From: Galerina marginata
Taxonomy: Eukaryota; Basidiomycota; Agaricomycetes; Agaricales; Galerinaceae
Assembly: GCA_023014335.1 (NCBI GenBank)
Contig: JAECYW010000024.1
Location: forward strand, 620,001-684,000
DNA length: 64,000 bases
Reading direction: 5' to 3'
The notes under the pieces were generated by a model. That model was not told where the DNA came from, ran no database searches, and was given only the letters and a program-made list of their open reading frames with translations. The translations under genes and the position numbers were made by a program. The first letter of the stretch is position 1, and the number at the start of each line of letters is the position of its first letter. Below, one piece after another: positions 40,703 to 52,890 of the stretch.

Positions 40703-43700
40703 CTCGTTCACAATTCTTATTCGTTCGCCACGTTCTGCTCGATTACTCCTACCCATGCGATCTCTTTGACGTCTTTGAATCTAACCCACTCGCCTCCCCC
40801 CCACCTCTTGTGCCTTACTAGGCCACCACACTTTACACTTGCCCGCGGACATCCTCCTTGTCCTTTGCTCACTATTTACATAAAAGCGCTGCTTACCAGA
40901 TTGAGTAGGCTACAACCTGATCCCATTTATCTACTACGATTCTACCAACAACTCGAACCACGTTTTCCGGAGAATCGACGACATCTCAACACTCCATTAG
41001 TATAGTTGAAGGTTCGAGGGTTGCACGAAACCCAGTGAGTGCGATTTGGCTAAGGGGTTAATAAGCAAAGTGGGATTCGAAAGCGCAAGGAACCGCGAAG
41101 GGTGTAGAAATTTAAAATCTAGAAACATGTAGAGATGAAGGGTAGTCTGACTTAAGTCAAATGCTTGTGTAAAACGGGGTGGGCAAATCAAAAATGACGG
41201 CGAATGGCAGCGAAGTGGCGGTTGCATCCAAGTAAGAGGGATTTTCAATGCCAAGGAGGGTATCTCGCCCAGAAGAATGACTGTTCTGCGGAGGTTTGTC
41301 AACTGGTACATGATAGGAACCGGAGACTAGGTACCTTGTCAGTGAGTCTGTTACTCAAATTGGCGAGGCCCGTGCCTCAGCGTTTACAGGTGCTCTTCCA
41401 AAGCTTGCGATCAAACATTCCTCCAAACTTCCTAGCTTTTGAATTCAACGAATCAGACGAGTGTATAAAATAATAAGTGGTGGACAGGACCTCCGTCAAG
41501 CAAGGCAATCTGCTCTGCGCCTGTCTTTCGAATTCCCTCCTGTGCGGGTCAATTTAGCCCTTTCGAGGAGTTACCGACTTACTGACTTGGTGTAATCGAG
41601 TTCGGCGAAGTAGGAAAGGGATAGGGTTGGCAAATTCTTATACATACTTTTTGATACTACCTCCATCCGAAAGATACACATCAAGATTTATTCATTTATC
41701 TGAGGGAGATGACAGCATTAGAATAGCACTCCGGAGTAAGAAACCAAAGGAAAACATACCCAACTCTCAATATCAAAGCGCCAGGATGCATAAAATAAAA
41801 TCCCCTGTCAAAACCATCTACACCTACAAGCCTTTAAGCCAATATCCAGGCAGATACAGTCATGACCAGCAAGCGGTGACGACCCACGGCAGCCCGACAA
41901 ATCGTCCAGTGCGATCATAAACGCCGACGTCTGATGTTGAATCTTGCTCGCCGCCCTTCAACACCACGATAACAAGAGACAGCCTAAACGGCGTTCGAGA
42001 AGAATTCGGCGTCGATTTGACGAACGAATTGAGAATACAAGAAAACAAGCCGGGATGAAGCCATCGACGGCAGCGACAGGGGTCACCGGTCACCAATGCG
42101 GAAGGAGAGGCCTAGCTTCGCAGACGTGCTCGATGTGCACGACTCGAAAGTCACGTTAAACCTTAAAGGTCGGCAGCAGCTACTCCAATTTGTAGAAGGA
42201 GAGGGCTAAGAAGAGGTATGAGAAAGTGGCTGGGTTTAAGGAAGGACTAGATACTGACCTTATCAATAAGTTACTCATCCACGCCATTGTTTGCTCGACT
42301 TAGCTGTTGGATCCATCATGAGGAAGACAAGGAAGTTCTGAATTAGAAATGAGTAAAGGCTGATCATTTCTCAACCAGCAGAAGTGCTCACATATCAGAA
42401 TTTTGATACAGGTGGTAGAAGGATCTAACAAGCAGAGGAAAGTAGAGCCTCAAAAGAGTAATGCTTTTTCGATCACCGAGAAGAATTTTTTACTTACATA
42501 CTACTTACAAGATAACCGACTCCTTTTTTGACGTTTTGCGCCACGTCACTGGCTTTTGTGGGTGTTGTAGGGCAGTCACACCAGTAGTGTCATTAGGGGA
42601 GAGACCAGGGGGCGTCTAGTCCGCTAGACTCCATTATAGGGCTTCCCTTCTTAATGAAATTTGCGAGAAGGACTGTGAATACCGAGAGGGCGATTCGGGT
42701 TTCCTTTCTTCATTCAAGGGGTGACTGATGGTTTGTCCACAGACGAGCCGACCAATACACGCAAAACACGTATCTGCTTAACTACGAATCAGTCAGATCA
42801 CGCAGAGTGAGAATCTTCAATGACCAACCTTCCGAATATTTGCTCTGTTTGGCTTCGTTCACAAAGAGAAATGATTCAGAATGCGAGTACTTCATAGTCA
42901 AAGGGTGTTTTCCTCCAATCGAGAGACTATGATATATTAACGACCATTGTTGTGGATGAACTACCCGACTCACGGCTTCTTTTAAGTGCCGGGAAAGCCT
43001 GACTTCGAGGTTTCACCCAATCTCGCGGATCTCATAATCATAAGCGATCCTATGTGGGCGATCGGCGACCAAGACCTGAACTAAAGGGTTGAGACAACCT
43101 CAACGGAAAATACGCGCCATCTAGAAACCAGCCAGTATATGAAAGAGAGGTGGGGAATTGCCATCAGGTTGTCCATGGCGAGTGGGTGGCCATTTGCATG
43201 ACAAAAAAGGTGCCATGGAACCTAGTAGGCTAGAGGGTTTGAATTATGAGTTTCGAGTTGATACATACAAGACGTTGAGAGATTTGAACGAGCTCGTCCT
43301 TGAGTTTTATACTGTAGACGGCGGACTGATGAGATTGTATGCTCCATTTACCAAGCCAGTAAACCAAAACCAGGGCCTCTTGCTTGTTAGCAATTAATTC
43401 TGCGCCGCTTCTCGGAGTAGTGCAAACAAGATATATGCGTCGAGTACAGGGCCATATTGAAACAATAGGAAAACTGGTGTCGTTGTGCGGTGAGGGTGGA
43501 AAACAAAGAGTTAGAGATGACCGGTCGCAACAGGTGGTCCATATAAGTGCGATTAACACCAAAAGATAGGCGAGTGACGGAGTCTCTGCTGAGTATCGAG
43601 AAGACACGATATGACCTTCAATAAAACAGGAGCGGGAGTGGCCGGAGTAACGAACTGAGCTGGACATAAAGAGATTGCGGGTTATCAGCGCCGAATGTGC

Positions 43701-44355
43701 GCGGTTTTGCCTATGATGGATGAAGATACTTACAATACAAGTTTAGAAAAGAAATCAATCTTTTTATGCGCATATAGTCAGTAGCCAGCTGACTCCTGAG
43801 TCCGGAAATGGCCTGGTATCGAATTCTGACTGGAATATGACATTTCCAGGTTTAACTGTTGTAGTTTCCAAAGGCAAGGTTTGTGTTGGTCGAAGCAGCG
43901 CAGGCGTACGCAGACATCCAATAGTAGCCATGTTCGACCTAAAAGAAAGACGGAACGTTGAATGGTGGTGGTAGGGAAGAGAGAGCAGGTCGCACTATAA
44001 TTACCCGAAACGGAACAAATTTGGACGAGGGTCGCGTGAATCTTTCTGAGTTTCTCCTTACTTCCATGTTGCAATGCTGATCCCCGAATGTCCAATGTCT
44101 CTCTGCGCCGACGCGTCCCGTAGCCTCGTAGGTCTTCGTTTCGGTCCTGGTGGTACTTGGACTACTGTACTGTTAAATGCATATGGCTTCCAGTCTTTCA
44201 AGTTCCTCGGCGGGATTCAGACAGTCTCCTTCGCCATCGCTGCATGTTACTGTAAAGGCGAAGGATCTGTGCCAACCATCGCCTAGCCCTTCTTTGGCGA
44301 CACAATCCCGTAACCTGACCTTGTAACTGGCAGCAAAACGCGTAGTCGGAACGAA
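40703..44355. other. Long stretch without a supported gene
   Basis: There are 3.6 kb in which I find only short open frames on both strands, none with domain signatures or consistent splicing. 41535-41720 shares short blocks with 53165-53395 (TCGAATTCC, AATTTAGCCC, CAA(G)ATTTATT-ATTTATCT), so both may be remnants of one repeat. No tRNA-like cloverleaf was noticed. Confidence 0.5.
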
Positions 44356-44950
44356 TATGGAGGGCATCATTCATTCGACCAATCTGCTCCGCAACCCCGA
44401 CCTCATGCCGCACTTCCTTGACGCACGGGCTCTCGCTGCCTCAAATAGCCTGTACGTACCTGTGTTTTCTCTCCTCTAGGACTTCCGCATCTGTGAGATC
44501 GGCAGCCGCTCAAGACAGTGCAAGTGGCTGCTGTATCCAATTAAGTATCGGCCCATCCGATCGCGGTGTGTACCGTATCATCACTTCACTATCATCCAGT
44601 CTTCCCAAGCCACTCCACAGGATGTATCCCCAAAAGTCGCCTTCTCCTATGGCACCGGCTCGTTTGACCAAACAAAACGCTTATTTGTGGCAACCTTCTC
44701 CTCCGAGCAGATGCTCTGACATTACCTGAAATACTCTGCAGCCTCCTAGTGAACAACCCTGCCGGCTCTCCGGCGCAACTTCAACGAGCTCGTCTCTAGA
44801 ATGAAGGCGCTCCCGCCTCGCAAACTCATGGGGTTGGAACTCTCAGGCTGGCGCTTGGTGTATTTCACTGCAGCTGACACCCTGATTCCTATGCATACAC
44901 TGTACTCCTTCTGTCCTAGGGTTGTCCACTTGTTGTCCACTGCACCATAA
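44356..44950 (+). pseudogene. Decayed two-or-more-exon gene of unknown family
   Basis: An ATG at 44356 opens MEGIIHSTNLLRNPDLMPHFLDARALAASNSL, followed by a plausible intron (GTACGT at about 44452, CTCTAG at about 44479). The continuation is TSASVRSAAAQDSASGCCIQLSIGPSDRGVYRIIT and then AMAPARLTKQNAYLW-like residues. After about 44690 the coding character jumps between frames (FVATFSSEQML, HYLKYSAAS, then NELVSRMKALPPRKLMGLELSGWRLVYFTAADT), ending near 44950. The frame jumps imply small indels and loss of function. I do not recognise the family. The spliced model is tentative. Confidence 0.35.
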
Positions 44951-45525
44951 TGACATCAGAAAGTGAGTTTTGTGTTCATTTTAGTGAGCTGATAGAAAAA
45001 TACACTAATATTCCAATTATTAATCTCTGGATAGGCAATAAACCATCCAAAATGGCTTGCTTTAAATGAAAACAGGTTAGTATATTTATTACTCTGCCAA
45101 AGATCCCAAAAATGACAGAGGATCAGTAAATTTTATAAACACTTGCCCAGGGCTTTTCTGATGCTGTTTCTCAAGCTAGCAATCTTTTGGAAATTGGTCT
45201 GTATCACCAAATCTGTTTGGAGTCTGGTGAGAGCTGAACTTTGCTTTTTACATTAAATCTTGTAAGGGTAAAGGGGGAAAAAAATTCTCAGTTCTGACAA
45301 ACATATTCCAGGCTCACTAATATTATTTCAAGGCAATTTTCATGGTGGTTGCAAAACTAAATTTAAATTAAATTGCGGAAAACCTACTACTTTACTTGGG
45401 TGCATTTCCATTTTGGTCAAGATTTAACAACACGTGACCTGCGTTCCACATCGTCTGATCCGGACACGGCGCACGCTTCTTATCCCGAACTACAACAGTT
45501 GACAACTTACTGTAACAAAATCATT

Positions 45526-47803
45526 ATGGAAAAGTTTGCGACGCTCGAACCAGTCAAACTTTATTCATCGACGTTTCTTGGCCGCACCACCGGACCCAAA
45601 ATCGTGCCTGCTCCGCCCCTCGTCGGCCGACTCCCCGCTGACTTACACTTTCTGGTGATTTCGCACCTAGAAGTCCCTGACATTCCTTCGTATAGCCGAT
45701 GCTGCCGCGCTGCAGCGGCATTTGCGCGAGACCAGCGGTGCTGGGAGAAGCGATGGGCTATGCTCAGGATTGACGTGGACCCAGATCTGAAAAAGGTGCT
45801 AGATTTTCTGGAAAAGAAGGCCAATGACAAGGCGGTGCCTACTCTCCCGGTTGACGACGAATTCGGGGATTTTACAGTGGGCGATGCGTTCAACAAGAAT
45901 GATTTCCAGGACCCGCCATCTCTGTCCTATTCCCTTGCCCCGCAGAAACCAACTGCACTCACGAAATACAAGCACGCCCATGCTCTGCTTAAATCTCTCG
46001 CCCATCTCCTCTCCTCCCCGCCACATCTCTTCCTTTCATCTCTTGCCGCGCAGTTGACACCTTCAATCAAGCTCTCCGAACAGGCAAGGACTCTGCGCTT
46101 GCTCTCGCTTTTCCTCTCTTCACCCGTATCACCCGTGCGGCAATGGGATACTTTATTCCTATCTTTACGCAGCGCGATGGACAGGTTCGATTCGCAGCTG
46201 CTGGCGGCCTTCGACGTGGCGGACGGACGAGGAGACGAGGCCGGCATGCGGGAAGCGGCAGAGTCGAGCTGGGAGGTGTGGGATCGGACAACAGGCGGGG
46301 ACTGGGAGATGGGCAAGGTCTGGGCTGAGAAGAGGGAGATTTTTTATCAGCAGGAAAAATGGAAGGCTTTGGATAATTTTACGTGAGTGCTTGTGTCTTT
46401 TATTATCTGATATATTCTGTGATGCTTATTCTGTGCAGTTCAGAGAAACAGCTTAACTTTGCGGCGATGGACGAATTTATGGATGATATTCTAGGCGCGA
46501 TCAACGAACACGGTGCTCGCGCAGTCCGCGTCTTCCCACCCGCTTCACAGGTTGTCCTGCTCTTCTCAGAACGTCTCGCCAACGAAGTGGTAAGTCGATT
46601 TTATTACTCGTGTTCTCTAATTAATTTGTCTTCAGGTTGGTGAATACATCACGACTCTCCTTGCACACGCACGCGAAATCTCAACAGATATCTACCTCAA
46701 GTCCGCAGCTGCCTCGTTTCGCGAGGCATGGAAGATGGTCGACGCCATCATGCAGGCTGCCAAACAGAGGCCTGATTCCGTCGTTGAGAGGACAAAGGCC
46801 GAAGACGTCGTGTATGTTCTCATATTCTTCTTACTTTCTTGCTAGCTAAATTATACCACAGGTACCAAATGTTCGAAACGAACATGGACGAATACCTCGA
46901 CGAAGAAGTAGAAGCCGTCAAACGCGCACTCGACGCGATCTGCAAAGGATGGGACCAAGAAGCAGCCGCACCCACATCGCCCACCTCCCCGCGGCACTTC
47001 TCGCACTCCAACCCACACTCCAACCCACAACACACGCAAAACCCAGCGCTCCTGAAACGCACGGTCCTCGCCTCATTCACCAACATCCTGCTGCTCCCTG
47101 TGACGATCGTCCCGCGCACCGTCGGGGCTGTAGGAGGCGCGATTATGGCAGGTGGCGGGGCGGCGGTGCAGGGCATCGGGATGCTGAACCCGCAGCGGTG
47201 GGTCGGTGGTGGGAACGTTGCAGGAGATGCTGGCTATTCGAAGAACCTAAAGGACGGGGGGATGTTATTCGAGGTCGGGGATGAGGATGAGGAGGATTAC
47301 GTGCCCAGTGTTGGAGCGAAGGGTGATAAAGGCTCACGTATGTCTTCTTGATCTTCCACTTTGCGAGAAGGTGTTGATGACGTGTCCCAGTTTCGTTGTC
47401 CCAACTGGAAATCAAATCACCAACACCGCTCATGAACACGTCAACCCCGCCCGTCAGCGCTGCGGACCCAAACCCTGAAACGGCACAGCTGGACCTGCTC
47501 CTCTCGCTGGACGTGGCGCTGTCCCTCATCCATGCAGATCGCGAGTCGCTCAAGCGTGTCGAGACGTTCGCGGGGTACCCGGGGCACTATGGGCACCGCG
47601 TGCGTGACACCATCGAGGAGCTGTTTGTGTTGATGTTGGGCGCGTTGGGGGAGAGGCATGTTGGGAGGGGGTTTTCGAGGTGCGTTTCTGTCTTTTTTTT
47701 GTGTTTGTTGAGTGCTGAATGCTCTTTGTATGTCTTTTTCAGGTACGCTTATGTTTTCAGGCACGAACATATAAAAAGTGAGTATTTTTTGAAAGTAGAC
47801 TAA
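45526..47803 (+). CDS. rcy1: Recyclin-1-like F-box protein, 3'-truncated, copy 1
   Basis: ATG at 45526. Exons are 45526-46382, 46439-46589, 46636-46811, 46862-47337, 47391-47679 and 47743-47803. All introns are GT..AG and the frame is continuous to TAA. An F-box lies at about residues 27-75 (GRLPADLHFLVISHLEVPDIPSYSRCC...). A long helical region with EYITTLLAHAREISTDIYLKSA matches the Sec10-like part of recyclin-1/Pof6. That F-box protein works with SNAREs and exocyst-type traffic in endosome recycling and secretion in yeasts. A hydrophobic segment (LLPVTIVPRTVGAVGGAIMAG) follows. The protein stops after ~670 aa with an unrelated YAYVFRHEHIK tail. Full-length relatives are over 800 aa and continue into the C-terminal Sec10-like half, which is missing. 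Copy 2 is truncated at the same place. Confidence 0.72.
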
Positions 47804-48300
47804 CGATAAAAGGACTAGATCGTCAAAAACACAGCAAGTTTTCGACTTTCCGTCCCCTCCTTTTACCCGTGCGAGCAGAGGTTCTCCCACCCCGAAGGGC
47901 AGGAGAACAGGCCAATGGGTGTGGGTACACCCGTTGACAAGGAAGGGGAAGGAGGAAGGATGACGAGAGGATGGGATTGGGAGACAAAGGAATGGATACA
48001 AGAAATAAGATAGTTAGTACTCACCATGTACGTAGCCAGTAGCCACGAATAAACCGGTTTACTTCCGAATACACGCACGTCTACACCGGAACCACAACAC
48101 CAACCACGAAACCCACTAACCCTAAATCCACCAGCCATTCCATCTGAGATTCCGTAAGAAGGGCAAAGGTTGTAAGAGCTGTTTCGGCGAGCTATTAGAC
48201 TCGAAAATAGGTAGAAGCTCAAGATAAATCTTACCAAATGCGCCGCTAACTACCCATAGACGTAGCTTGCGAGAAGTCTAGAAGCCTAGTTATTGGATCG
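47804..48300. other. Unit 1 sequence replacing the recyclin 3' end
   Basis: After the tail exon there is a GTGAGT donor, an ACTAAC branch site and an AAAAG acceptor (47778-47813), but no recyclin homology follows. CCCACCCCGAAGGGCAGGAGAAC and GGGTGTGGGTACACCC occur here and in unit 2. A purine-rich AGGAGGAAGGATGACGAGAGGATG patch is short here and expanded in unit 2 (58975-59060). Confidence 0.55.
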
Positions 48301-49330
48301 GTTTTGACCTGTCCATGGCGGGCGATCGTTAATCGTACGAATATCGATGTGTGAGATTCGAAGATTGTGGGTTGTCGTGAATTGACGTTGACTTGCAGGC
48401 TGGAAATGAAAGGTCATCGGAGAGGGTAAAATGACATCTTCAATTGCGTTGGATTGAGGGTTGGAGACGATTATCGAGGGGGGGCAGAATTAAGAATCAA
48501 TCAAACTTGCAAGGTAGCTGTTGTAGGCAAGAAACGAACATTTACGAACCGGTTGGCGGATGCCCAAATATCAAATATAAAATCCGAACAGCTTCGAAGC
48601 CTTCAAAGGTAATCGCGACAATGAGGCGGTTGGCGGATGAAAGAAAATCGAGTCGGATTCTAAACAGTGATTAGATCCCTCAAACATGAATGGAAGAAAC
48701 TTTGATAGCTTACCCTACAGACCAAAGCCATTCTTCAGCGTTTCCGGGACGTCCAAATATCAAGTCGGATCCGTTGAAGGCACGAAAACCTCCTACAGTG
48801 CAGAGGTGATTGGCGGAACACCAAATATCAAGTCAGATCCTCGACAGAAAACCTATCAGTAACAAGATAAATGAAAACCTTACCTTTGAACATTCTACAC
48901 CGTTTCCCGGAACTCCAAATATCAGGTTGAAAATTTCGGGCTGCCTCCAGGTTGCTTCTGAGCCTTGCAAAACCTTCAATAAATAGTCAGACCACAACGT
49001 GAAAGATTAGATTGCCAAATCAAACTCACAGCATTTCCCGGAGCTCTAAATATCAAGTGGGAATGTTAAGGGTCTTCCAATAAGACCTACTTTGAAATTT
49101 ATAAGCATAGAACCTATTAAGAAGATGAAGAACAACACTTACGACGATGCGGTAGGTGAAAGGTGATGGCGGTGGTCTAAAAAGGAAGGTCAGTCAATGT
49201 TTGGCACATCAAGCACCAAACACACAAGATAAGATGGTAATGCAGCTTTGTCGTGAACAACGACAATGAGGGGGCGCGGATACCGCAATGTGCAAACATT
49301 ACGACAGCGTGGGGGGTAAAAGTGCTCAAG
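48300..49330 (-). repeat. Array of exon-like modules encoding LIFGxPGN (unit 1)
   Basis: On the minus strand, five modules at about 49025-49060, 48897-48930, 48806-48840, 48736-48778 and 48550-48582 share TTGATATTTGG, a short variable part, then CCGGGAAAC or CCGCCAA. In one frame they read HLIFRAPGNA, NLIFGVPGNG, DLIFGVPPIT, DLIFGRPGNA and YLIFGHPPTG. Several are bordered by plausible donors (GTGAGT, GTAAGG, GTAAGC) and acceptors. A TATAAAG on the minus strand at about 49353-49359 could start the transcript. I could not build one continuous frame; the locus may be a spliced non-coding RNA or a decayed repeat-exon gene. Confidence 0.5.
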
Positions 49331-49613
49331 CACTCACTGGGTAAGTATAGACCTTTATAGTTTCTGTGTGCCAAGCATCCCAAGTCCCATCAAGGCGCTA
49401 ATGAGTAGCTGAGTGCTGATCTGAGGTCGTCATTTGGCATCTGTTCGCTTCACAGTAAGAATGAGTCTGGTCTCCGAATAATGAAGTAGCATCTTAGCCA
49501 ATCATTAGCTCACTTAAGTTGAACCCTGAGTTTTCGTGTCAATCACAATTCGGCCATTCAGAATTCCGGGCATTCCCTAAGGCTCAGATCACTTAGATAT
49601 CTCACTCATACCC

Positions 49614-49700
49614 AATTCCAGTACCCTCCCTCTCAGAAAAAATTATCTGCTAGTCAATGGCTAGCAAATAATATTTTCTGAGAGGGTTGGTACTGGAATT
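49614..49700. ncRNA. 87-nt near-perfect hairpin (unit 1), milRNA-precursor-like or minimal palindromic MITE
   Basis: Forty-base arms starting AATTCCAGTACC and ending GGTACTGGAATT pair with only three mismatches around a 7-nt loop (TCAATGG). The same hairpin is present in unit 2 (60735-60821) with two changes, one in the inner stem and one in the outer stem. Size, symmetry and short loop fit either a fungal microRNA-like precursor or a tiny palindromic transposon. No clear target duplication is seen at the ends. Confidence 0.5.
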
Positions 49701-50890
49701 ATCCAGTCCATAGGCCTCACTCAAGAGGAAAGAAATAAAATATGAATTCGTGCTTACCACATCTGTCAGTCATTTGCAGGGTCTTCAGCCACTTGAAGCC
49801 CGAGATTTCAGTCTATGACCTGTGAGAATCCATGTCAGTGATCTTCTCCAGCTCCGAGATGCCCTGTCGGCAACCCCTCCCTGATCCTTGAATATTACCC
49901 AGACCACCGTTGGGAATTCACTGAATTAATAAAATAGAAAGCTCAGACCTCTCTTTAAGCCTGCCATAATTAAAGAGAATAGAAAAGAATGTTATTTACT
50001 CACTGAGCAGAATTTTAAAGTAAGATCTACTCAAATTTTTAGCTCAAGGAAGCCAACAACAATATTCAGGGAAGGGACCTCTCATCGTGAATCCACACCA
50101 ATTTCCTGTGATCGGACACTTCGCGTCGCCGCGGTGCTTGGCCGGCACACGTCCGCACACCCCAAATTCCATTGCTGTCACATTTCCGTCGCAACTCAAT
50201 CACGCCGCCTCTCTCTCTCGCTAACCCCCATCTTCCCCCTCCATCTCACTGCAAATTATCCCAAGTACACTCCCTGGTCATCTGGTAAGTGCTCAGAATG
50301 TTATTTGAAATGCATTTGAGCTTACCATATTATTCTCTTCCAGTTTACATGCCTAATCGCCCTCAGGCTCCTGCAAATCCAGGTTTTTATTGATACAAAC
50401 CTCCGGAAATATTAGCGCAAAGCTCACGGTATGATTATCTCTTATTCTGATATCCCTGTCTGACATTGTATTTCTGTAGAGTGCTGCACCATAGTGGCCG
50501 TCACATGGAGGCGCAAATCAAGATGCGATCGATTGGCGCATTCACACTACTTTTGGACATCCACCGCACCACGCGACCTTGGGAAAGTGCGAGCCACCTC
50601 CCCAATGCGCTCACTCTTGGTCATGGTCAGCTTTCTATTTTGGTCTTTATATCTTCTCACTAAATTTGACCAAGTTAGATAGCTACGACCACCTCAATTG
50701 AAGCCACAGAAATATCTGCAAAATTATCTGGGAACTCAATAACCATGCAAGCGACAGCGCGCATATCTTAGTGGCGCTTGGTACACAGTAGTGAGTCTTT
50801 ATGCCCCCAAATATTGCGAAATTTGACTTATTGTTAACTAGATATTCATTCCGCTATCATATTCATCACCTCCGCTTCCAATTTCCGGAG
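49701..50890. other. Unit 1 spacer with intron-like segments
   Basis: Plausible splice signals are frequent on both strands (for example GTAAGTGCTCAG at 50285 with TTCTCTTCCAG at 50342, plus strand), but the connecting frames are short. No gene can be supported. Confidence 0.45.
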
Positions 50891-50898
50891 ATTTAACC

Positions 50899-51342
50899 TC
50901 CCCTTCGACTTCTACCACCCATATGACTTTGCTACTGGTTACCCGGCTGCTGGGAGCAAAGTTATATGGCGTGTTCTGGGTATATTCTTGCTCCCAGTTC
51001 AAATTCCCGTCCGTTTGCCTCCCCTCCCAGCTTCTACCACCTGTATGGCTTTATTACCGGTTAACCAGCTGCTGGGAATAAAGTCATATTGTGTGTTCCA
51101 TGTTCACCTTCCACATTTCCGGCGATGCGAAATAGTGGTAAATACATTCTTCCTAATTTTGCGAAGCTAGACTTACCATATGATTAGAAGCTTGCTATCA
51201 CGCGATCCGAGCTGGAATTGACAATTCCTGGTGTCCAGCATCCTGACGTTTGACTCCCTTTTCGACTTCTACCACTCGTATCTCTTTGTTGCTGGTTATC
51301 CGACTGCCGGGAACAAAGTTATATTGAGTGTTTAATGACCAT
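50899..51342 (+). repeat. Three ~87-bp modules encoding DFYHxYxFxxGYPAAGxKVI (unit 1)
   Basis: Modules at about 50899-50985, 51026-51112 and 51257-51342 share CCTCCCCTTCGACTTCTACCAC or variants, then TTTGCTACTGGTTACCCGGCTGC, GGGAgCAAAGTTATAT. In frame they read DFYHPYDFATGYPAAGSKVIW, SFYHLYGFITG*PAAGNKVIL and DFYHSYLFVAGYPTAGNKVIL. The middle one has a stop in unit 1 and in unit 2. Spacing of 127 and 231 bp leaves room for introns, but I find no continuous frame. Confidence 0.55.
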
Positions 51343-52120
51343 TTTTCCTCGCTCTTGTGAGCTCAGTAAGTTTGACAGTAAGCAGTCGTTCTTTCTACCA
51401 GTTCCGTCAGATTAAGATTAAGCGCTGGCGGTTTTGCCACCTTCTCTTCTGTGATTTAAATATGCTAACACTGAGATATTGAATTGCATGGTAATATTAA
51501 ATGAGATCTATTCTTCATTCTGTCCAGTACAATTTTTAAGATAGATCTTCGCCGGTCGGGAGAGGCATGCCGATTATCCATGTTGGATGATCCGGCAGCC
51601 ATCCTTTCCTCTGTTCCCCCTTCTTGTTTTGGTACATTTCGGTTCTCGGTTCATTTATTACTGGCTCAGGGCTGTTTTACAAGTGCCATTGCGTAATTGC
51701 GCACTGTTTGACGCCTATTTGCCTTGACGTACCCGCTCGAGTATGGCGAGAACACATTGGGACCCGAGAACAAAGTACTGCACCTCCGATGGGCTGTCGT
51801 ACTATCCCTCCTCCGTCCCCGCTTCTCTGTTTCACTCTTAAAATTCCGTTACATTTGATTTGCTTCTTTTACGGCCTGTTGACTGTTCGGATCCCGCTAG
51901 ACTAGGGTTCAGTCGGTCAGTTACAGCCTAACTACTGCTGAAATCATACTCTCGCAAGCATGAAGAGATCACCAAATTAGTATTTCGGTCAATTAAAATA
52001 TGTGTAGATCAAATGTGACATGTTTCCCATGAATTAAACAAGTCGGAGCCGGATTGAAGTCGCAGATGGGATATGAACAGCACGGGCGCCTATTTTGCGG
52101 TCTGAGTGATTTCCGTGGAA

Positions 52121-52510
52121 ATGTCTCGGTTTTCTCTTGAATATTGCAACCAAAAGATCTATAGAGTACTTAGAGTACAGTGTAAGCAATGCTACTGCGT
52201 TCATACTGGTGATGCGGGTGATGCGAGCTCCGAGACGCAAGACGGCGGCATCATCGGGTACCGATCAGACCACCCACTCCTCCGCACCCACTTCTCCGTT
52301 TCACTCCCAGAAAACTGCTCACCTTTATGCTTCTATTCTAGTTTTACACTATTCGGTACCCATCTGGCTAGCTACCTGTCAACGTGTAGCGATCGAGGGC
52401 ATGACGAAGGCAGAAGGATAAATCGGGTGGCTCAGCAGGCGCTTGATCTGTACAACTGCCTCGCGTCATTCGCACATAGTATATTAGAATATCTAGGACA
52501 CCTAATCTAA
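52121..52510 (+). CDS. Possible small ORF conserved in both duplication units (unit 1)
   Basis: ATG at 52121 opens 129 codons (MSRFSLEYCNQKIYRVLRVQ...). Unit 2 keeps the same frame and length at 63226-63615 with about a dozen replacements. Conservation of the open frame hints at coding, but overall nucleotide identity is high, so a shared chance frame cannot be excluded. No domain is recognised. Confidence 0.3.
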   Translation: MSRFSLEYCNQKIYRVLRVQCKQCYCVHTGDAGDASSETQDGGIIGYRSDHPLLRTHFSVSLPENCSPLCFYSSFTLFGTHLASYLSTCSDRGHDEGRRINRVAQQALDLYNCLASFAHSILEYLGHLI

Positions 52511-52890
52511 TTGCTAGTACCCATTCAGTGAGTATATAATCACATCAGTGAAAATAACAAGGGAATTACACGTGTATCAACGTGAGCGCGAACCTTGAGC
52601 CGTCCGATCAAATCATCATTTCCTCCATCCCCACTTCTCGCGCTGTCTCCAAAAAAAGGGCTCGTTTCTATCGGAGAGCCACCTGCTTGTTTGGGTCTTA
52701 CTATGCTAGGGTCCGACAAAATTAACTAGGGGGATTCTGGTCCAGACGTCTCGAGAAGAGTGGGTGTGGGTTTCTGCTAGTTTAAGCGCCGATCTCGTCT
52801 TTGTGCGTGCTTCGTAGAATTAAAGGAATTAGAATACAAATAAATTAAACCGTGTAGCTCGTAGAGCGGAGCACAGTACGTACTTCAATT

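Larger units (their letters stand above)
45480..52890 (+). repeat. Unit 1 of an ~11-kb direct tandem duplication
   Basis: 45480-52890 matches 56540-64000 along its whole length in the same order and orientation. The offset is 11,032 at the recyclin start, 11,121 at the hairpin and about 11,109 at the window edge. The left breakpoint is sharp, just before the recyclin ATG (TTATCCCGAACTACAAC versus TTGTCCCGAACCACAAC). The right limit is not visible because the second unit leaves the window. Local identity ranges from about 85% (5' of the recyclin gene) to about 98% (51.6-51.9 kb). Confidence 0.92.

Noticed and set aside
40703..44355. tRNA or rRNA genes in the gene-poor stretch
   Set aside because: I looked for GGTTCGA-type T-arms with matching acceptor stems and saw none. 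A GGTTCGAGGGTTGCAC word at about 41011 lacks the paired arms.
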